Source of the DNA: Methylomonas fluvii
GTDB taxonomy: Bacteria; Pseudomonadota; Gammaproteobacteria; Methylococcales; Methylomonadaceae
Direction of reading: 5' to 3'
Assembly (NCBI RefSeq): GCF_014850975.1
Contig: NZ_JACXST010000002.1
Location: forward strand, 310,001-374,000
Length of the DNA: 64,000 bases
A model generated the notes under the pieces. The model saw only the letters and a list, made by a program, of their open reading frames with translations, was not told the DNA's origin and ran no database searches. Positions 8,522-17,715 of the stretch are shown here, piece after piece (the first letter of the stretch is position 1; every line of letters starts with the position of its first letter). The position numbers and the translations under genes were made by a program.

Positions 8522-11500
8522 ATGTACCAAGCGCCAGCCGAGTCTGCAAATAATCCACCGATAGCCAAACGACGTTCGCGCAGCGTTGGTGCCTCTTGCG
8601 CCATCTCGGCACTGCTGTTCGGATTTTTTTCAACCGCCGACGCTGCCGTTTGTAACTGGCAAGGTGGGGATGATATTTGGTCTACGCCCGCTAACTGGTC
8701 ATGTGCAGCAAGCCCAGGAGCCGCCGATGATGCGGTTATCAATGTCGGCCAAAATGTGGCTCTTGATATTTCACCCACTGTGGCAAATTTCAGTTTGGCG
8801 CATGCCGGCTCGACTTTGAGCGGTGCCGGCACATTAACCTCAAACAACGACTTTGATATGCAAGCCGGTACGGTCAGCGCCGCGCTGGGCGGCAGTGTGG
8901 GCTTGAGCAAAACTACTGCCGGCACCGTCACCCTGAGCGGGACCAATACTTACACCGGCAACACGCAAGTCAACGCCGGCACCTTAGCCTTGGGAGCCAG
9001 CGATGTGCTCGCCAATGCCTCCAGCCTGGTCGTCAACGGCGGCATCTTCGATCTGGGCAGTAATAACGACACGGTGACCGGCGTGCAATTATTGTCCGGT
9101 TCGATTACCGGCACCGGCACCCTAACCTCGACCAGCACGTTTGATGTGCAATCCGGCACGGTCAGCGCCAACTTAGGTGGCAGTGTAGGCTTGAATAAAA
9201 CCACCGCCGGCACCATGACACTGAGCGGCGCGAACTCTTACACCGGCAACACGCAAGTCAACGCCGGCACGTTGGCCTTGGGTGCCAGTGACGTGCTCGC
9301 CAATACCTCCAGCTTGATCGTTAACGGCGGCACTTTCGATCTGGGCAGCCATAACGACACAGTAGATGGGGTGCAATTAACGTCCGGCTCGATTACCGGC
9401 ACCGGCACCTTGACCTCGACCAGCACGTTTGATGTGCAATCCGGTACGGTCAGTGCCGCGCTGGGCGGCAGTGTGGGCTTGACCAAAACTACTGCCGGCA
9501 CCGTGACACTGAGCGGGAGCAATACTTACACAGGCAACACCCAAGTCAGCACCGGCACCTTAGCCTTGGGAGCCAGTGACGTGCTCGCCAATGCCTCCAG
9601 CCTGATCGTCAACGGCGGCATCTTCGATCTGGGCAGTAATAACGACACGGTGACCGGCGTGCAATTACTGTCGGGTTCGATTACCGGCACCGGCACCCTG
9701 ACCTCGACCAGCACGTTTGATGTGCAAGCCGGCACGGTCAGTGCCAATTTGGGCGGCAACAACATCGGGTTGAGCAAAATCAGCGCCGGCACCGTGACGC
9801 TAAGCGGCGCGAACTCTTACACCGGCAACACGCAAGTCAACGCCGGCACGTTGGCTTTGGGTGCCAGCGATGTGCTCGCCAATGCCTCCAGCCTGGTCGT
9901 CAACGGCGGCATCTTCGATCTGGGTAGTAATAACGACACGGTGACCGGCGTGCAATTGTTGTCCGGGTCTATCACCGGCACCGGCACGTTAACGTCTACC
10001 AGCACGTTTGATGTGCAATCAGGCACGGTCAGTACCGCGCTGGGCGGCAACAACATCGGGTTGAGCAAAATCAGCGCCGGCACCGTGACGCTAAGCGGCG
10101 CGAACTCTTACACCGGCAACACGCAAGTCAACGCCGGCACGTTGGCTTTGGGTGCCAGCGATGTGCTCGCCAATGCCTCCAGCCTGGTCGTCAACGGCGG
10201 CACCTTTGCTCTGGGCCCCCATAACGACACAGTGGCAGGCGTGCAATTGTTGTCCGGGTCTATTACCGGCACCGGCACCCTGACCTCGACCAGCACGTTT
10301 GATGTGCAAGCAGGCACGGTCAGTGCCGCGCTGGGCGGCAGTGTGGGCTTGACCAAAACCACCGCTGGCACCGTGACACTGAGCGGCAGCAATACTTACA
10401 CCGGCAACACGCAAGTCAGCGCCGGCACCTTAGCCTTGGGAGCCAGCGATGTGCTCGCCAATACGTCCAGCTTGATCGTTAACGGCGGGACCTTCGATCT
10501 GGGCAGTAATAACGACACGGTGACCGGCGTGCAATTACTGTCGGGTTCGATTACCGGCACCGGCACGTTAACGTCAACCAGCGACTTTGATATGCAAGCC
10601 GGCACGGTCAGCGCCAACTTAGGTGGCAGCGTGGGTTTGAACAAAACCAGCGCTGGCACCGTAACACTGAGCGGCAGCAATACTTACACCGGCAACACGC
10701 AAGTCAATGTCGGCACGTTGGCCTTGGGAGCCAGCGATGTGCTCGCCAATGCCTCCAATCTGATCGTCAACGGCGGCATCTTCGATCTGGGCAGTAATAA
10801 CGACACGGTGACCGGCGTGCAATTACTGTCGGGTTCGATTACCGGCACCGGCACCCTGACCTCAACCAGCACGTTTGATGTGCGAGCCGGTACGGTCAGT
10901 GCCGCGCTGGGCGGCAGCGTGGGCTTGACCAAAACTACTGCCGGTACCGTGACGCTAAGCGGGACGAATACCTATACCGGCAACACCCAAGTCAACGCCG
11001 GCACGTTGGCCTTGGGAGCCAGCGATGTGCTCGCCAATGCCTCCAGCCTGATCGTCAACGGCGGCACATTTGCTCTGGGCAGTAATAACGACACGGTGAC
11101 CGGCGTGCAATTACTGTCGGGTTCGATTACCGGCACCGGCACGTTAACGTCAACCAGCGACTTTGATATGCAAGCCGGCACGATCAGTGCCGCGCTGGGC
11201 GGCAGCGTGGGCTTGACCAAAACTACTGCCGGCACCGTGACGCTCAGCGGGACCAATACCTACACCGGCAACACCCAAGTCAGCGCCGGCACGCTGGCCT
11301 TGGGTGCCAGTGACGTGCTAACCAACTCCTCCAGCTTGATCGTTAACAGCGGTACTTTGGATCTGGGCAGCCATAACGACACCGTCGCCGGGGTGCAATT
11401 AACGTCCGGTTCGATTACCGGCACAGGCACCTTGACCTCGAACAGTGCGTTCGATCTTCAATCCGGCACGGTCAGCGCCAATTTGGGTGGCAGTGTGGGT

Positions 11501-14221
11501 TTGAACAAAACCACTTCGGGTACGGTGACCTTGAGCGGCACTAACAGCTACACCGGTAACACGCTGGTAGATGCCGGCGTATTGAATTTTACCGGCAGCA
11601 ATACCCACTCCGGCAATTTCACCGGTAACGGTACCTTGCAATTCGGCGCAGGCACCCACCAATTCAATGCGGGCACCAGTCTCGGCACGGCTAATATCAC
11701 CTTTAGCGGTGGGACCAATCTAGTCAACGCCGGCGTTGCGCTATCGGCCACCGATGCGTTGTTCAGCGGCGGAACAACCACTATCGCCGGCGATTATTCG
11801 GTAAGCAATTCCACCACGGTATCCGGCGGCACCGTCAATTTTTCGTCCGCGGCGAACAAGCTGCTCAATCTGGGCAGCACCTTTACCATAAACAACGGCA
11901 CCGTCAATTTGCAGCACACCAGCACGGAGGTCAGCCGTTACGTGCAGACTGGCGGCATATTATCGGGCCCGGGCGAATTAAGAGTACAATCGGCCGTGCT
12001 TTCCGGGGGTCAGATGCTGGGCCCCGGCAGTTTGATTATCAGCGGCTCGGGAGGCTCTGCCAGCGATTTATTGCTGAACGGCAATTTCATCCTCAACAAT
12101 CAATCGACCGTCATCAATTCGGGCAATGTGCGCGTAACCAGCAACGCGACCTTTACCGGCGCGGGCACTTACCGGCAAACCGCCGGCACTACCCAGGTGG
12201 ACGGCGTTTGGAGCCAGGCTTTGACCGAGATACAAGCCGGCAGCTTCGGCGGCAACGGCAACATCAGCGGTCCGGTCATCAACAATGGCACGGTCGGCAT
12301 CGCCGGTTCGCACCTAACCTTGAACGGCCCGGTATCCGGCAGCGGTTCTTACGCCGGCACTGTAGACATAAACAACAGTTTCTCGCCGGGACCGGGTGCC
12401 AATGGGCAAGGGATAGCGGCTATCAATGCCACATCGGCCGATTTGATCTTCCGCCAATCCAGCAACTTGAATTTGGAATTGGGCGGGGTAAACGGGCAAT
12501 TGGTGACTGATTCGATTACCGCGCGCAGTATCGATATTCAAGGCGCAAAGCTTAACTTACAACGCTTGGCCAGCCAGCCTAACTTCTCGCCGCAACAGGC
12601 CTTTTCGCAGTCTGTGCTGTTGCAAACCACCAGCGGCAGCATCACCGGAAATTTTAACCAGAGCATTACCTGTCCGGAAGGCTCCAGCGATATGTTTATA
12701 TTTTCCAAACAGGAAAAGCAGTTTTTGCTGACCATGGTGCCCAGATTGCCCAATCTGGTCCCCGCCGACGTGCAGTCCCTGGCCAGTGCCTTACAACAAA
12801 TAGACTGCAGTGCCACGACTCCGAGCAATCTGCAGAATCTGTTGAACGGCTTGAAGCCCTTTTTAGCAAACGGTACCGCCGACGCCAGCAAAGTAGATCA
12901 ATTCATCAGCGCGTTGCGGCAAATCAGCCCTGGCCAAATCGCGGCGGAACAAACCGTGTCGAACCAAATAGCCAAACTACAAACCGGCAACATCACTCAG
13001 CGACTCATCACCCAGAGATCCGCAAGCGTCGGCGCCGGTTCTCCTTCCAGTTTCAAGTCGTCCCCCACGTTCAACACACCGGTAAGTAGTTCAATGGCTA
13101 TCGGCAGCGCTTCGGGCAATGTCAGCCTACCCAGCTCAGCCAACAGTATCAGCGCACCGAATGCGTCAAGCAGCATAAACACGCCTAGTAGTGCACCCAG
13201 TGCGCCCACCAGTTCAGCCAGCGCGCCCAGTTCTAACGGTATCAGCATTCAGGCTTCAACGCCGGAAAAAGACGGTCAATCCTCATCCAACGCCCCCTCC
13301 TCGGTCAGTATTTCCTTGAGCACGGATAACGACAACGACGGCACCGATCTTATCTCCGGCTTCAGCAATTTGGGCTTATTCATTAACGGCCAATTCGAAT
13401 GGGCTGATAGAACCGCGACGCTAGCTCAACGCGGTTATGCGTCCACGATGTCGGCTGTCACTGCCGGTGCCGACTATCGCTTGAGCAAACGGCTACTCTT
13501 GGGTTTGTCTGCCGGCTACGGCAGCAGCACTGCACTGATTTCCCAACAGGGCGGCAGCCAAAGCATAGACGGGTACACCTTATCAGCCTTCGGCTCGTTA
13601 AACCTGACCGATAACTGGTACGTCGACCTAGTCAACAACCTGACTTATAACCAATACGATTCCAAACGTGTCACGCTTTATAACGATGCCAACGGCACAG
13701 CGATCAATGAAACGGCATCCAGCCAAACCGATGGCTGGCAAAATCGTACCAGCCTCAGCAGCGGTTATGACATAGCGGTAAAAGAATGGACGTTTGGCCT
13801 TAGAGGCCGCACGGAATACGGTTACAACTTTGTCAACGGCCGTAAAGAACAAGGTGCCGGTTTAGGTATGAACATGATTGTCGGCGAGCTGGACAACGAG
13901 TCGTTGAGCAGCAGTATTGGCGCGATGATCTCGCACGCACTGAGCACGCCGGTGGGCGTGCTGGTTTCGCAAGTGAATGTCGAATGGGAGCATCAGTGGT
14001 TCAATAAAAACTCCTTGATTACCACCCGCTTCGTCGATTCACCTAACAATGCCTTTACCACCAACAGTTTTAGCGTCGATAAGGATTACATCAATCTACG
14101 TGCCGGTTTATCCGCCCAACTGCCCTTTGGCGGTTCGGCGTTCGTGCAATACGACACCACCTTTGGCCAGCAATACGTTTCCCGCCACGCCTTTAATGTC
14201 GGGATACGCATGGAGTTTTGA
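8522..14221 (+). CDS. Large repeat-containing autotransporter adhesin (type Va)
   Basis: 1899-residue cell-surface protein. An extended signal peptide ends near residue 41 (STADA). The start of the passenger (VCNWQGGDDIWSTPANW) is typical of proteins with autotransporter-associated beta-strand repeats. Residues about 106-1023 are ten tandem 96/97-residue units, each with the core SGxNxYTGNTQVNAGTLALG. Residues about 1024-1490 are more diverged beta-helix. A Ser/Ala/Pro-rich linker covers about 1500-1600. The last ~290 residues form the outer-membrane autotransporter barrel, which ends in an aromatic residue (GIRMEF). The passenger would be exposed at the surface as a stiff beta-helix. No protease triad or PEP-CTERM tail is visible. 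It lies inside the type II secretion operon, and no terminator is seen on either side. Adhesion or aggregation is inferred from the architecture. Confidence 0.93.
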   Translation: MYQAPAESANNPPIAKRRSRSVGASCAISALLFGFFSTADAAVCNWQGGDDIWSTPANWSCAASPGAADDAVINVGQNVALDISPTVANFSLAHAGSTLSGAGTLTSNNDFDMQAGTVSAALGGSVGLSKTTAGTVTLSGTNTYTGNTQVNAGTLALGASDVLANASSLVVNGGIFDLGSNNDTVTGVQLLSGSITGTGTLTSTSTFDVQSGTVSANLGGSVGLNKTTAGTMTLSGANSYTGNTQVNAGTLALGASDVLANTSSLIVNGGTFDLGSHNDTVDGVQLTSGSITGTGTLTSTSTFDVQSGTVSAALGGSVGLTKTTAGTVTLSGSNTYTGNTQVSTGTLALGASDVLANASSLIVNGGIFDLGSNNDTVTGVQLLSGSITGTGTLTSTSTFDVQAGTVSANLGGNNIGLSKISAGTVTLSGANSYTGNTQVNAGTLALGASDVLANASSLVVNGGIFDLGSNNDTVTGVQLLSGSITGTGTLTSTSTFDVQSGTVSTALGGNNIGLSKISAGTVTLSGANSYTGNTQVNAGTLALGASDVLANASSLVVNGGTFALGPHNDTVAGVQLLSGSITGTGTLTSTSTFDVQAGTVSAALGGSVGLTKTTAGTVTLSGSNTYTGNTQVSAGTLALGASDVLANTSSLIVNGGTFDLGSNNDTVTGVQLLSGSITGTGTLTSTSDFDMQAGTVSANLGGSVGLNKTSAGTVTLSGSNTYTGNTQVNVGTLALGASDVLANASNLIVNGGIFDLGSNNDTVTGVQLLSGSITGTGTLTSTSTFDVRAGTVSAALGGSVGLTKTTAGTVTLSGTNTYTGNTQVNAGTLALGASDVLANASSLIVNGGTFALGSNNDTVTGVQLLSGSITGTGTLTSTSDFDMQAGTISAALGGSVGLTKTTAGTVTLSGTNTYTGNTQVSAGTLALGASDVLTNSSSLIVNSGTLDLGSHNDTVAGVQLTSGSITGTGTLTSNSAFDLQSGTVSANLGGSVGLNKTTSGTVTLSGTNSYTGNTLVDAGVLNFTGSNTHSGNFTGNGTLQFGAGTHQFNAGTSLGTANITFSGGTNLVNAGVALSATDALFSGGTTTIAGDYSVSNSTTVSGGTVNFSSAANKLLNLGSTFTINNGTVNLQHTSTEVSRYVQTGGILSGPGELRVQSAVLSGGQMLGPGSLIISGSGGSASDLLLNGNFILNNQSTVINSGNVRVTSNATFTGAGTYRQTAGTTQVDGVWSQALTEIQAGSFGGNGNISGPVINNGTVGIAGSHLTLNGPVSGSGSYAGTVDINNSFSPGPGANGQGIAAINATSADLIFRQSSNLNLELGGVNGQLVTDSITARSIDIQGAKLNLQRLASQPNFSPQQAFSQSVLLQTTSGSITGNFNQSITCPEGSSDMFIFSKQEKQFLLTMVPRLPNLVPADVQSLASALQQIDCSATTPSNLQNLLNGLKPFLANGTADASKVDQFISALRQISPGQIAAEQTVSNQIAKLQTGNITQRLITQRSASVGAGSPSSFKSSPTFNTPVSSSMAIGSASGNVSLPSSANSISAPNASSSINTPSSAPSAPTSSASAPSSNGISIQASTPEKDGQSSSNAPSSVSISLSTDNDNDGTDLISGFSNLGLFINGQFEWADRTATLAQRGYASTMSAVTAGADYRLSKRLLLGLSAGYGSSTALISQQGGSQSIDGYTLSAFGSLNLTDNWYVDLVNNLTYNQYDSKRVTLYNDANGTAINETASSQTDGWQNRTSLSSGYDIAVKEWTFGLRGRTEYGYNFVNGRKEQGAGLGMNMIVGELDNESLSSSIGAMISHALSTPVGVLVSQVNVEWEHQWFNKNSLITTRFVDSPNNAFTTNSFSVDKDYINLRAGLSAQLPFGGSAFVQYDTTFGQQYVSRHAFNVGIRMEF
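8840..11590 (+). repeat. Ten in-frame tandem repeats of 288/291 bp in the autotransporter passenger
   Basis: The YTGNT-coding core recurs at 8950, 9238, 9526, 9817, 10108, 10396, 10684, 10972, 11260 and 11548. Seven intervals are 288 bp and the two ending at 9817 and 10108 are 291 bp. The longer units encode GGNNIGL where the others encode GGSVGL. Many units are nearly identical at DNA level, so recent duplication or gene conversion is likely. Every period is a multiple of three, which preserves the reading frame. The tenth copy is more diverged (TLVDAG instead of TQVNAG) and leads into the non-repeated passenger. Confidence 0.95.
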
Positions 14222-14427
14222 GATACGCCCGTAACTACTTTATAGTGGCGACCATGTTTTGCCGGCGGAATTGAGCCACGCCAAGCCAAATCTGCGTGAT
14301 TGACATGCAATGCGATAGACATATTCACGCCACACAACGGTTACCGATTGTCTATGTATTGGCATTACAAAAACATTGCCCACTACCGAAGCGCAAACCC
14401 AGCAAAAAAAGCAAACTAACCAAATAC

Positions 14428-15645
14428 ATGCCTTTATTCTCCTACAAAGCCGTCAACAGTCAGGGTGTCGCCGAAGACGGTGTGCGTAATGCAGCCGACG
14501 AGCAGGCCTTGCTGCTGGAGTTGCAAAACCAGGGCTTGATTCCCATCCGCATTGAGTTGGCGAAAGATAAGACCTTTCTCGGGTTCAAACTAAAGTCTGC
14601 TACCGTCAAACTGTCGCAAAAAGAAATCGGTATGCTGACCGGCGAATTGGCGACCTTGCTGGAATCGGGTTTGCCGCTGGATCGGTCGTTAACCATTCTG
14701 ATGCAGTTGACCGAGGAAAATCCGAAACTGAATAAACTGGTAGGCGAGGTACTGGAAAAGGTCAAAGCCGGCAAGGCACTGGCTGATGCGTTGGAAAGCC
14801 AGAGCGGAGTGTTTTCCAAGTTTTATCTGAATATGATCCGCGCCGGCGAAATGGGCGGCAATCTGGGCGGCGTGTTGCTGCGATTATCCGAGTATATGGA
14901 ACGTTCGCAAGAACTGAAAGATACGGTCAGCACCGCGCTGATTTATCCGGCAATTTTGTTGGTCATGTCATTGGCGTCGCTGTTCGTGATGCTGACTTTC
15001 GTGGTCCCGCAGTTTAAGGAAATGTTCGACAGCGCCGGCCAAGCCTTGCCGGTACCAACTCAAATCGTAATCGGCCTGGCCGAGTTTCTGCAAAGTTACT
15101 GGTGGGTGCTGCTGATTGTCATTCTTGGCAGCGTGCAAACCCTAAAATCGCAGTTGGCCAATCCGGCCGGCAAGAAAGCCTGGGACGGCCGGCTACTGAA
15201 GTTTCCGTTGTTCGGCGACATCATCCTGACCATGGAAATTGCCAATTTCAGCCGCACTTTCGGTACTTTACTGGGCAACGGCGTGTCGATTTTAAAATCG
15301 CTGGGCATCGTCCGGGAAACCGTCGGCAACATGGTTTTAGCAGATCTATTGGAACATGCCGAAGCCCAGCTCAAACAAGGCCGGACGATGTCGGACGCAT
15401 TGGCTCAGCAAAACCTGTTTCCCAAACTAGCCGTGCAAATGATTAAAATGGGCGAGGAAACCGGCAAGCTGGAGGAAATGCTGATGCGGGTAGCCACCAT
15501 TTACGACAAGCAGCTAAAGACCACCATCCAGCGCATGCTGGCGTTGTTGGAGCCCGCCTTGATCATTTCGCTGGGCTTGATGATAGGCGGCATCATCGTT
15601 TCCATCTTACTGGCTATTTTGAGCGTGAACGATCTGGCGGCCTAG
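14428..15645 (+). CDS. gspF: Type II secretion inner-membrane protein GspF
   Basis: Polytopic platform protein that couples the GspE ATPase to pseudopilus assembly; 405 residues from the ATG at 14428. I chose this start because the protein then opens with MPLFSYKAVNSQG, as GspF proteins do. The longer open frame back to 14296 adds an unrelated, low-quality 44 residues. The two GspF domains are visible (about 70-195 and 275-395), each with its conserved Gly-Glu-rich helix pair (FYLNMIRAGEMGGNLGGVL; LAVQMIKMGEETGKLEEML). There are three membrane segments, the last being LIISLGLMIGGIIVSILLAIL. It follows the autotransporter gene by 206 bp. Confidence 0.95.
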   Translation: MPLFSYKAVNSQGVAEDGVRNAADEQALLLELQNQGLIPIRIELAKDKTFLGFKLKSATVKLSQKEIGMLTGELATLLESGLPLDRSLTILMQLTEENPKLNKLVGEVLEKVKAGKALADALESQSGVFSKFYLNMIRAGEMGGNLGGVLLRLSEYMERSQELKDTVSTALIYPAILLVMSLASLFVMLTFVVPQFKEMFDSAGQALPVPTQIVIGLAEFLQSYWWVLLIVILGSVQTLKSQLANPAGKKAWDGRLLKFPLFGDIILTMEIANFSRTFGTLLGNGVSILKSLGIVRETVGNMVLADLLEHAEAQLKQGRTMSDALAQQNLFPKLAVQMIKMGEETGKLEEMLMRVATIYDKQLKTTIQRMLALLEPALIISLGLMIGGIIVSILLAILSVNDLAA

Positions 15646-15702
15646 GCGCATGGGCGAATAAATTCGCCGGTACCATCCATTTTTATAGAAGGAGTTTTGC
15701 AA

Positions 15703-16128
15703 ATGAAACACATGTTACGCCGCCACGGCGGTTTTACCTTGCTGGAACTGTTGGTGGTGTTAGGCATTATCGCCATGCTGGCCGGAATTGTCGGCCCGCA
15801 GGTGATGAAACATATGGGTGCATCCAAAACCAAGGCCGCCAGAGTACAAATCGAGGATCTGGCGGCATCGCTGGACATGTATAAGCTCGACGAAGGCCGC
15901 TACCCCACCAGCCAACAAGGCTTGACGGCTTTAGTGGAAAGACCGGCCGACACCAAGCGCTGGAACGGCCCTTACCTGCGTAAGGACAAAATCCCGCAAG
16001 ACCCTTGGAATCAGGATTATCACTACGTCTTCCCCGGCCAGCACGGTAAGTTCGATTTGTTCAGCTATGGCGCCGATGAAAAAGAAGGCGGCGAAGGCGA
16101 AGACCAGGACATCAACAGCTGGGAATAA
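15703..16128 (+). CDS. gspG: Major pseudopilin GspG
   Basis: Principal subunit of the type II secretion pseudopilus; 141 residues. The type IV prepilin signal is short: MKHMLRRHGG then FTLLELLVVLGIIAMLAGIVGP, with cleavage after the Gly and the family Glu5. The C-terminal part has the GspG pattern (YKLDEGRYPTSQQGLTALVE, GPYLRKDKIPQDPW and a DLFSYGADEKEGG acidic loop, the calcium-binding loop in homologues). The start chosen is ATG 15703, placed 8 nt after a strong GAAGGAG. An in-frame TTG six bases upstream is less likely. The prepilin peptidase gene is not in this window. gspH begins immediately after the stop codon. Confidence 0.96.
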   Translation: MKHMLRRHGGFTLLELLVVLGIIAMLAGIVGPQVMKHMGASKTKAARVQIEDLAASLDMYKLDEGRYPTSQQGLTALVERPADTKRWNGPYLRKDKIPQDPWNQDYHYVFPGQHGKFDLFSYGADEKEGGEGEDQDINSWE

Positions 16129-16596
16129 ATGATTGCCCTGCCCGCCCGCCACCGCATGCAAGGCTTTACGCTGATCGAGTTGATCATCGTATTGCTGATC
16201 AGCGTGCTGGCTTTTGCGGTGGTCGGCAGCAATATCGGCTCCGGCAACCGCAGCACCAAGCTGCAAGCCGTCGCCAGGGATATGGCCTCGGCCCTGCGTT
16301 ACGCCCGCGGCCAGGCCCTGATGACGCAAAAACCGGTTAGCGTGGCCATCGACCTGCAAGACAATAGTTACAGCATCAGTAACCGCGACAAAACTTACCC
16401 GTTTGCCGAAGAGATTGACGTGTCGCTAGTGGTCGCGGAGGAAGAGTTTAGCGAGGGCGAACAAGGCCATATTCGGTTCTTCGGCGACGGCTCGTCGACC
16501 GGCGGCCGGATCACGCTGGAATGGGGCAATCAATTGCGCCGCATCGATGTCAACTGGATTACCGGCCAGGTCAGTATTTCCGATGCAGCGGCATAA
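16129..16596 (+). CDS. gspH: Minor pseudopilin GspH
   Basis: 155-residue minor pseudopilin. The prepilin leader (MIALPARHRMQG) precedes FTLIELIIVLLISVLAFAVVG, with the conserved Glu5. The following domain resembles GspH/FimT: DMASALRYARGQALMTQKPVSVAIDL is typical. Minor pseudopilins initiate and cap the pseudopilus tip. The gene starts right after the gspG stop and its 3' end overlaps the gspI start by 14 bp, so translation is probably coupled. Confidence 0.92.
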   Translation: MIALPARHRMQGFTLIELIIVLLISVLAFAVVGSNIGSGNRSTKLQAVARDMASALRYARGQALMTQKPVSVAIDLQDNSYSISNRDKTYPFAEEIDVSLVVAEEEFSEGEQGHIRFFGDGSSTGGRITLEWGNQLRRIDVNWITGQVSISDAAA

Positions 16597-17002
16597 AGGC
16601 TTTTCCCTGCTGGAAATACTGGTCGCCTTTTCCATCATGGCGATAGCGTTGACGGTACTGCTGCGCATCTTCGGCACTGGCGTCAACAATGCGGTTATTT
16701 CTGAGGAATACACTATCGCGGTGCAAATTGCCGAATCGCTGATGGCCCGTACCGGCGTGGAGACAGAGCTGACAGCCGGCGAAAGCCAGGGCACGGAAGG
16801 CGATAAATACGACTGGCAAATCACGGTCAGTCCGGCGACGCCAGTGCAATCCCGAGCCAGTCTGAGAGATACGGAGCCCGATCAACAAAAGCCGGCGCCG
16901 GTGCTGATGTCGGTACGGGTAGTGGTGGCGTGGGGTGAGGATGAACAACCGCGTGCTGTGGAATTGCATACCTTAAAACTACAACAACCAGGTCCGGGCT
17001 AG
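16583..17002 (+). CDS. gspI: Minor pseudopilin GspI
   Basis: 139 residues from the ATG at 16583. This start gives a normal short prepilin leader (MQRHKG) before FSLLEILVAFSIMAIALTVLLRIF. The longer frame from 16547 would place extra residues before the leader. The Glu at position 5 after the cleavage Gly is present. GspI forms the tip complex with GspJ and GspK. The start lies inside the end of gspH, and the stop codon shares a base with the gspJ GTG start, showing a compact operon. Confidence 0.92.
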   Translation: MQRHKGFSLLEILVAFSIMAIALTVLLRIFGTGVNNAVISEEYTIAVQIAESLMARTGVETELTAGESQGTEGDKYDWQITVSPATPVQSRASLRDTEPDQQKPAPVLMSVRVVVAWGEDEQPRAVELHTLKLQQPGPG

Positions 17003-17715
17003 TGTTGCATCGTTCATCGGTAAAAGGATTTACGCTGATCGAAATGTTGATTGCCATCAGCCTGCTAGGGATCATGGTGGTCTTGCTATTCGCCAGTTTA
17101 CGGATAGCCGCGGAAAGCTGGAACAGCGGCGAAGCTAAAATCAGCGAAGTGAATAAAAAGGCCGTGGTTTACCAGTTCTTCAAACGACATTTAAGCAATA
17201 CCAAACCCTTCCCTATCATCCAGGAAAATCAAGCACAAAACGCTCAACAACTAGGATCGCAAGAACTGCCGAAACTGGCTTTCGAAGGCTTGCCGCAGAG
17301 CATCAGCTTTGTCTCTGCGCTACCGGCCGCATCGGCACGCAAGGGCTTGCAGGTGTTTCATGTCGGCCTGGACCCACAGCAGCCGTCGACCCTGAAAGTC
17401 GCATTAACCCCTTACCGGCAAACCGAATCGATACCCGCCGACGCCGAACCGGTCGTGTTGTTGGAAAGTTTACGGCATTTCAAAATCAGTTACTTTGGCG
17501 CATCGGCTGACAGCGTTGACGGTAATGGTGCTTGGCTGGACGAATGGCAAGGACAAGCCACCGGCCAGTTACCCAAACTGGTAAAAGTCAGCATCGCGCT
17601 AAACGACGACAGTTTTTGGCCGGACATGATATTTGCATTAAAAATCAACGGCCAGCCGAATGCGGAAGCCTTGCTTGGCGAGCAAAACCAGCAGCCCGGC
17701 ATTGCGAATGAATAG
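17002..17715 (+). CDS. gspJ: Minor pseudopilin GspJ
   Basis: 237-residue minor pseudopilin with leader MLHRSSVKG followed by FTLIEMLIAISLLGIMVVLLF and the conserved Glu5. The body carries the GspJ-like region with FKISYFGASADSVDGNGAWLDEW near the C-terminal half. The start is GTG at 17002, overlapping the gspI TAG by one base. No alternative gives a better leader. It overlaps gspK by 8 bp. GspJ bridges GspI and the large GspK in the tip complex. Confidence 0.92.
   Translation: MLHRSSVKGFTLIEMLIAISLLGIMVVLLFASLRIAAESWNSGEAKISEVNKKAVVYQFFKRHLSNTKPFPIIQENQAQNAQQLGSQELPKLAFEGLPQSISFVSALPAASARKGLQVFHVGLDPQQPSTLKVALTPYRQTESIPADAEPVVLLESLRHFKISYFGASADSVDGNGAWLDEWQGQATGQLPKLVKVSIALNDDSFWPDMIFALKINGQPNAEALLGEQNQQPGIANE

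Noticed and set aside
8950-11260. A series of minus-strand open frames of about 88-94 residues in the autotransporter
   Set aside because: They recur once per DNA repeat unit at the same place, which is the expected shadow of the sense-strand repeat, and show no family resemblance.
8840-11590. CRISPR-like repeat array
   Set aside because: The period is 288/291 bp, in frame, and coding for beta-strand repeats. There are no short repeats with unique spacers.
14296-14427. Extended N-terminus for GspF
   Set aside because: The family begins at MPLFSYKA, which is at the ATG 14428. The upstream residues are not conserved in type and the DNA there looks non-coding.
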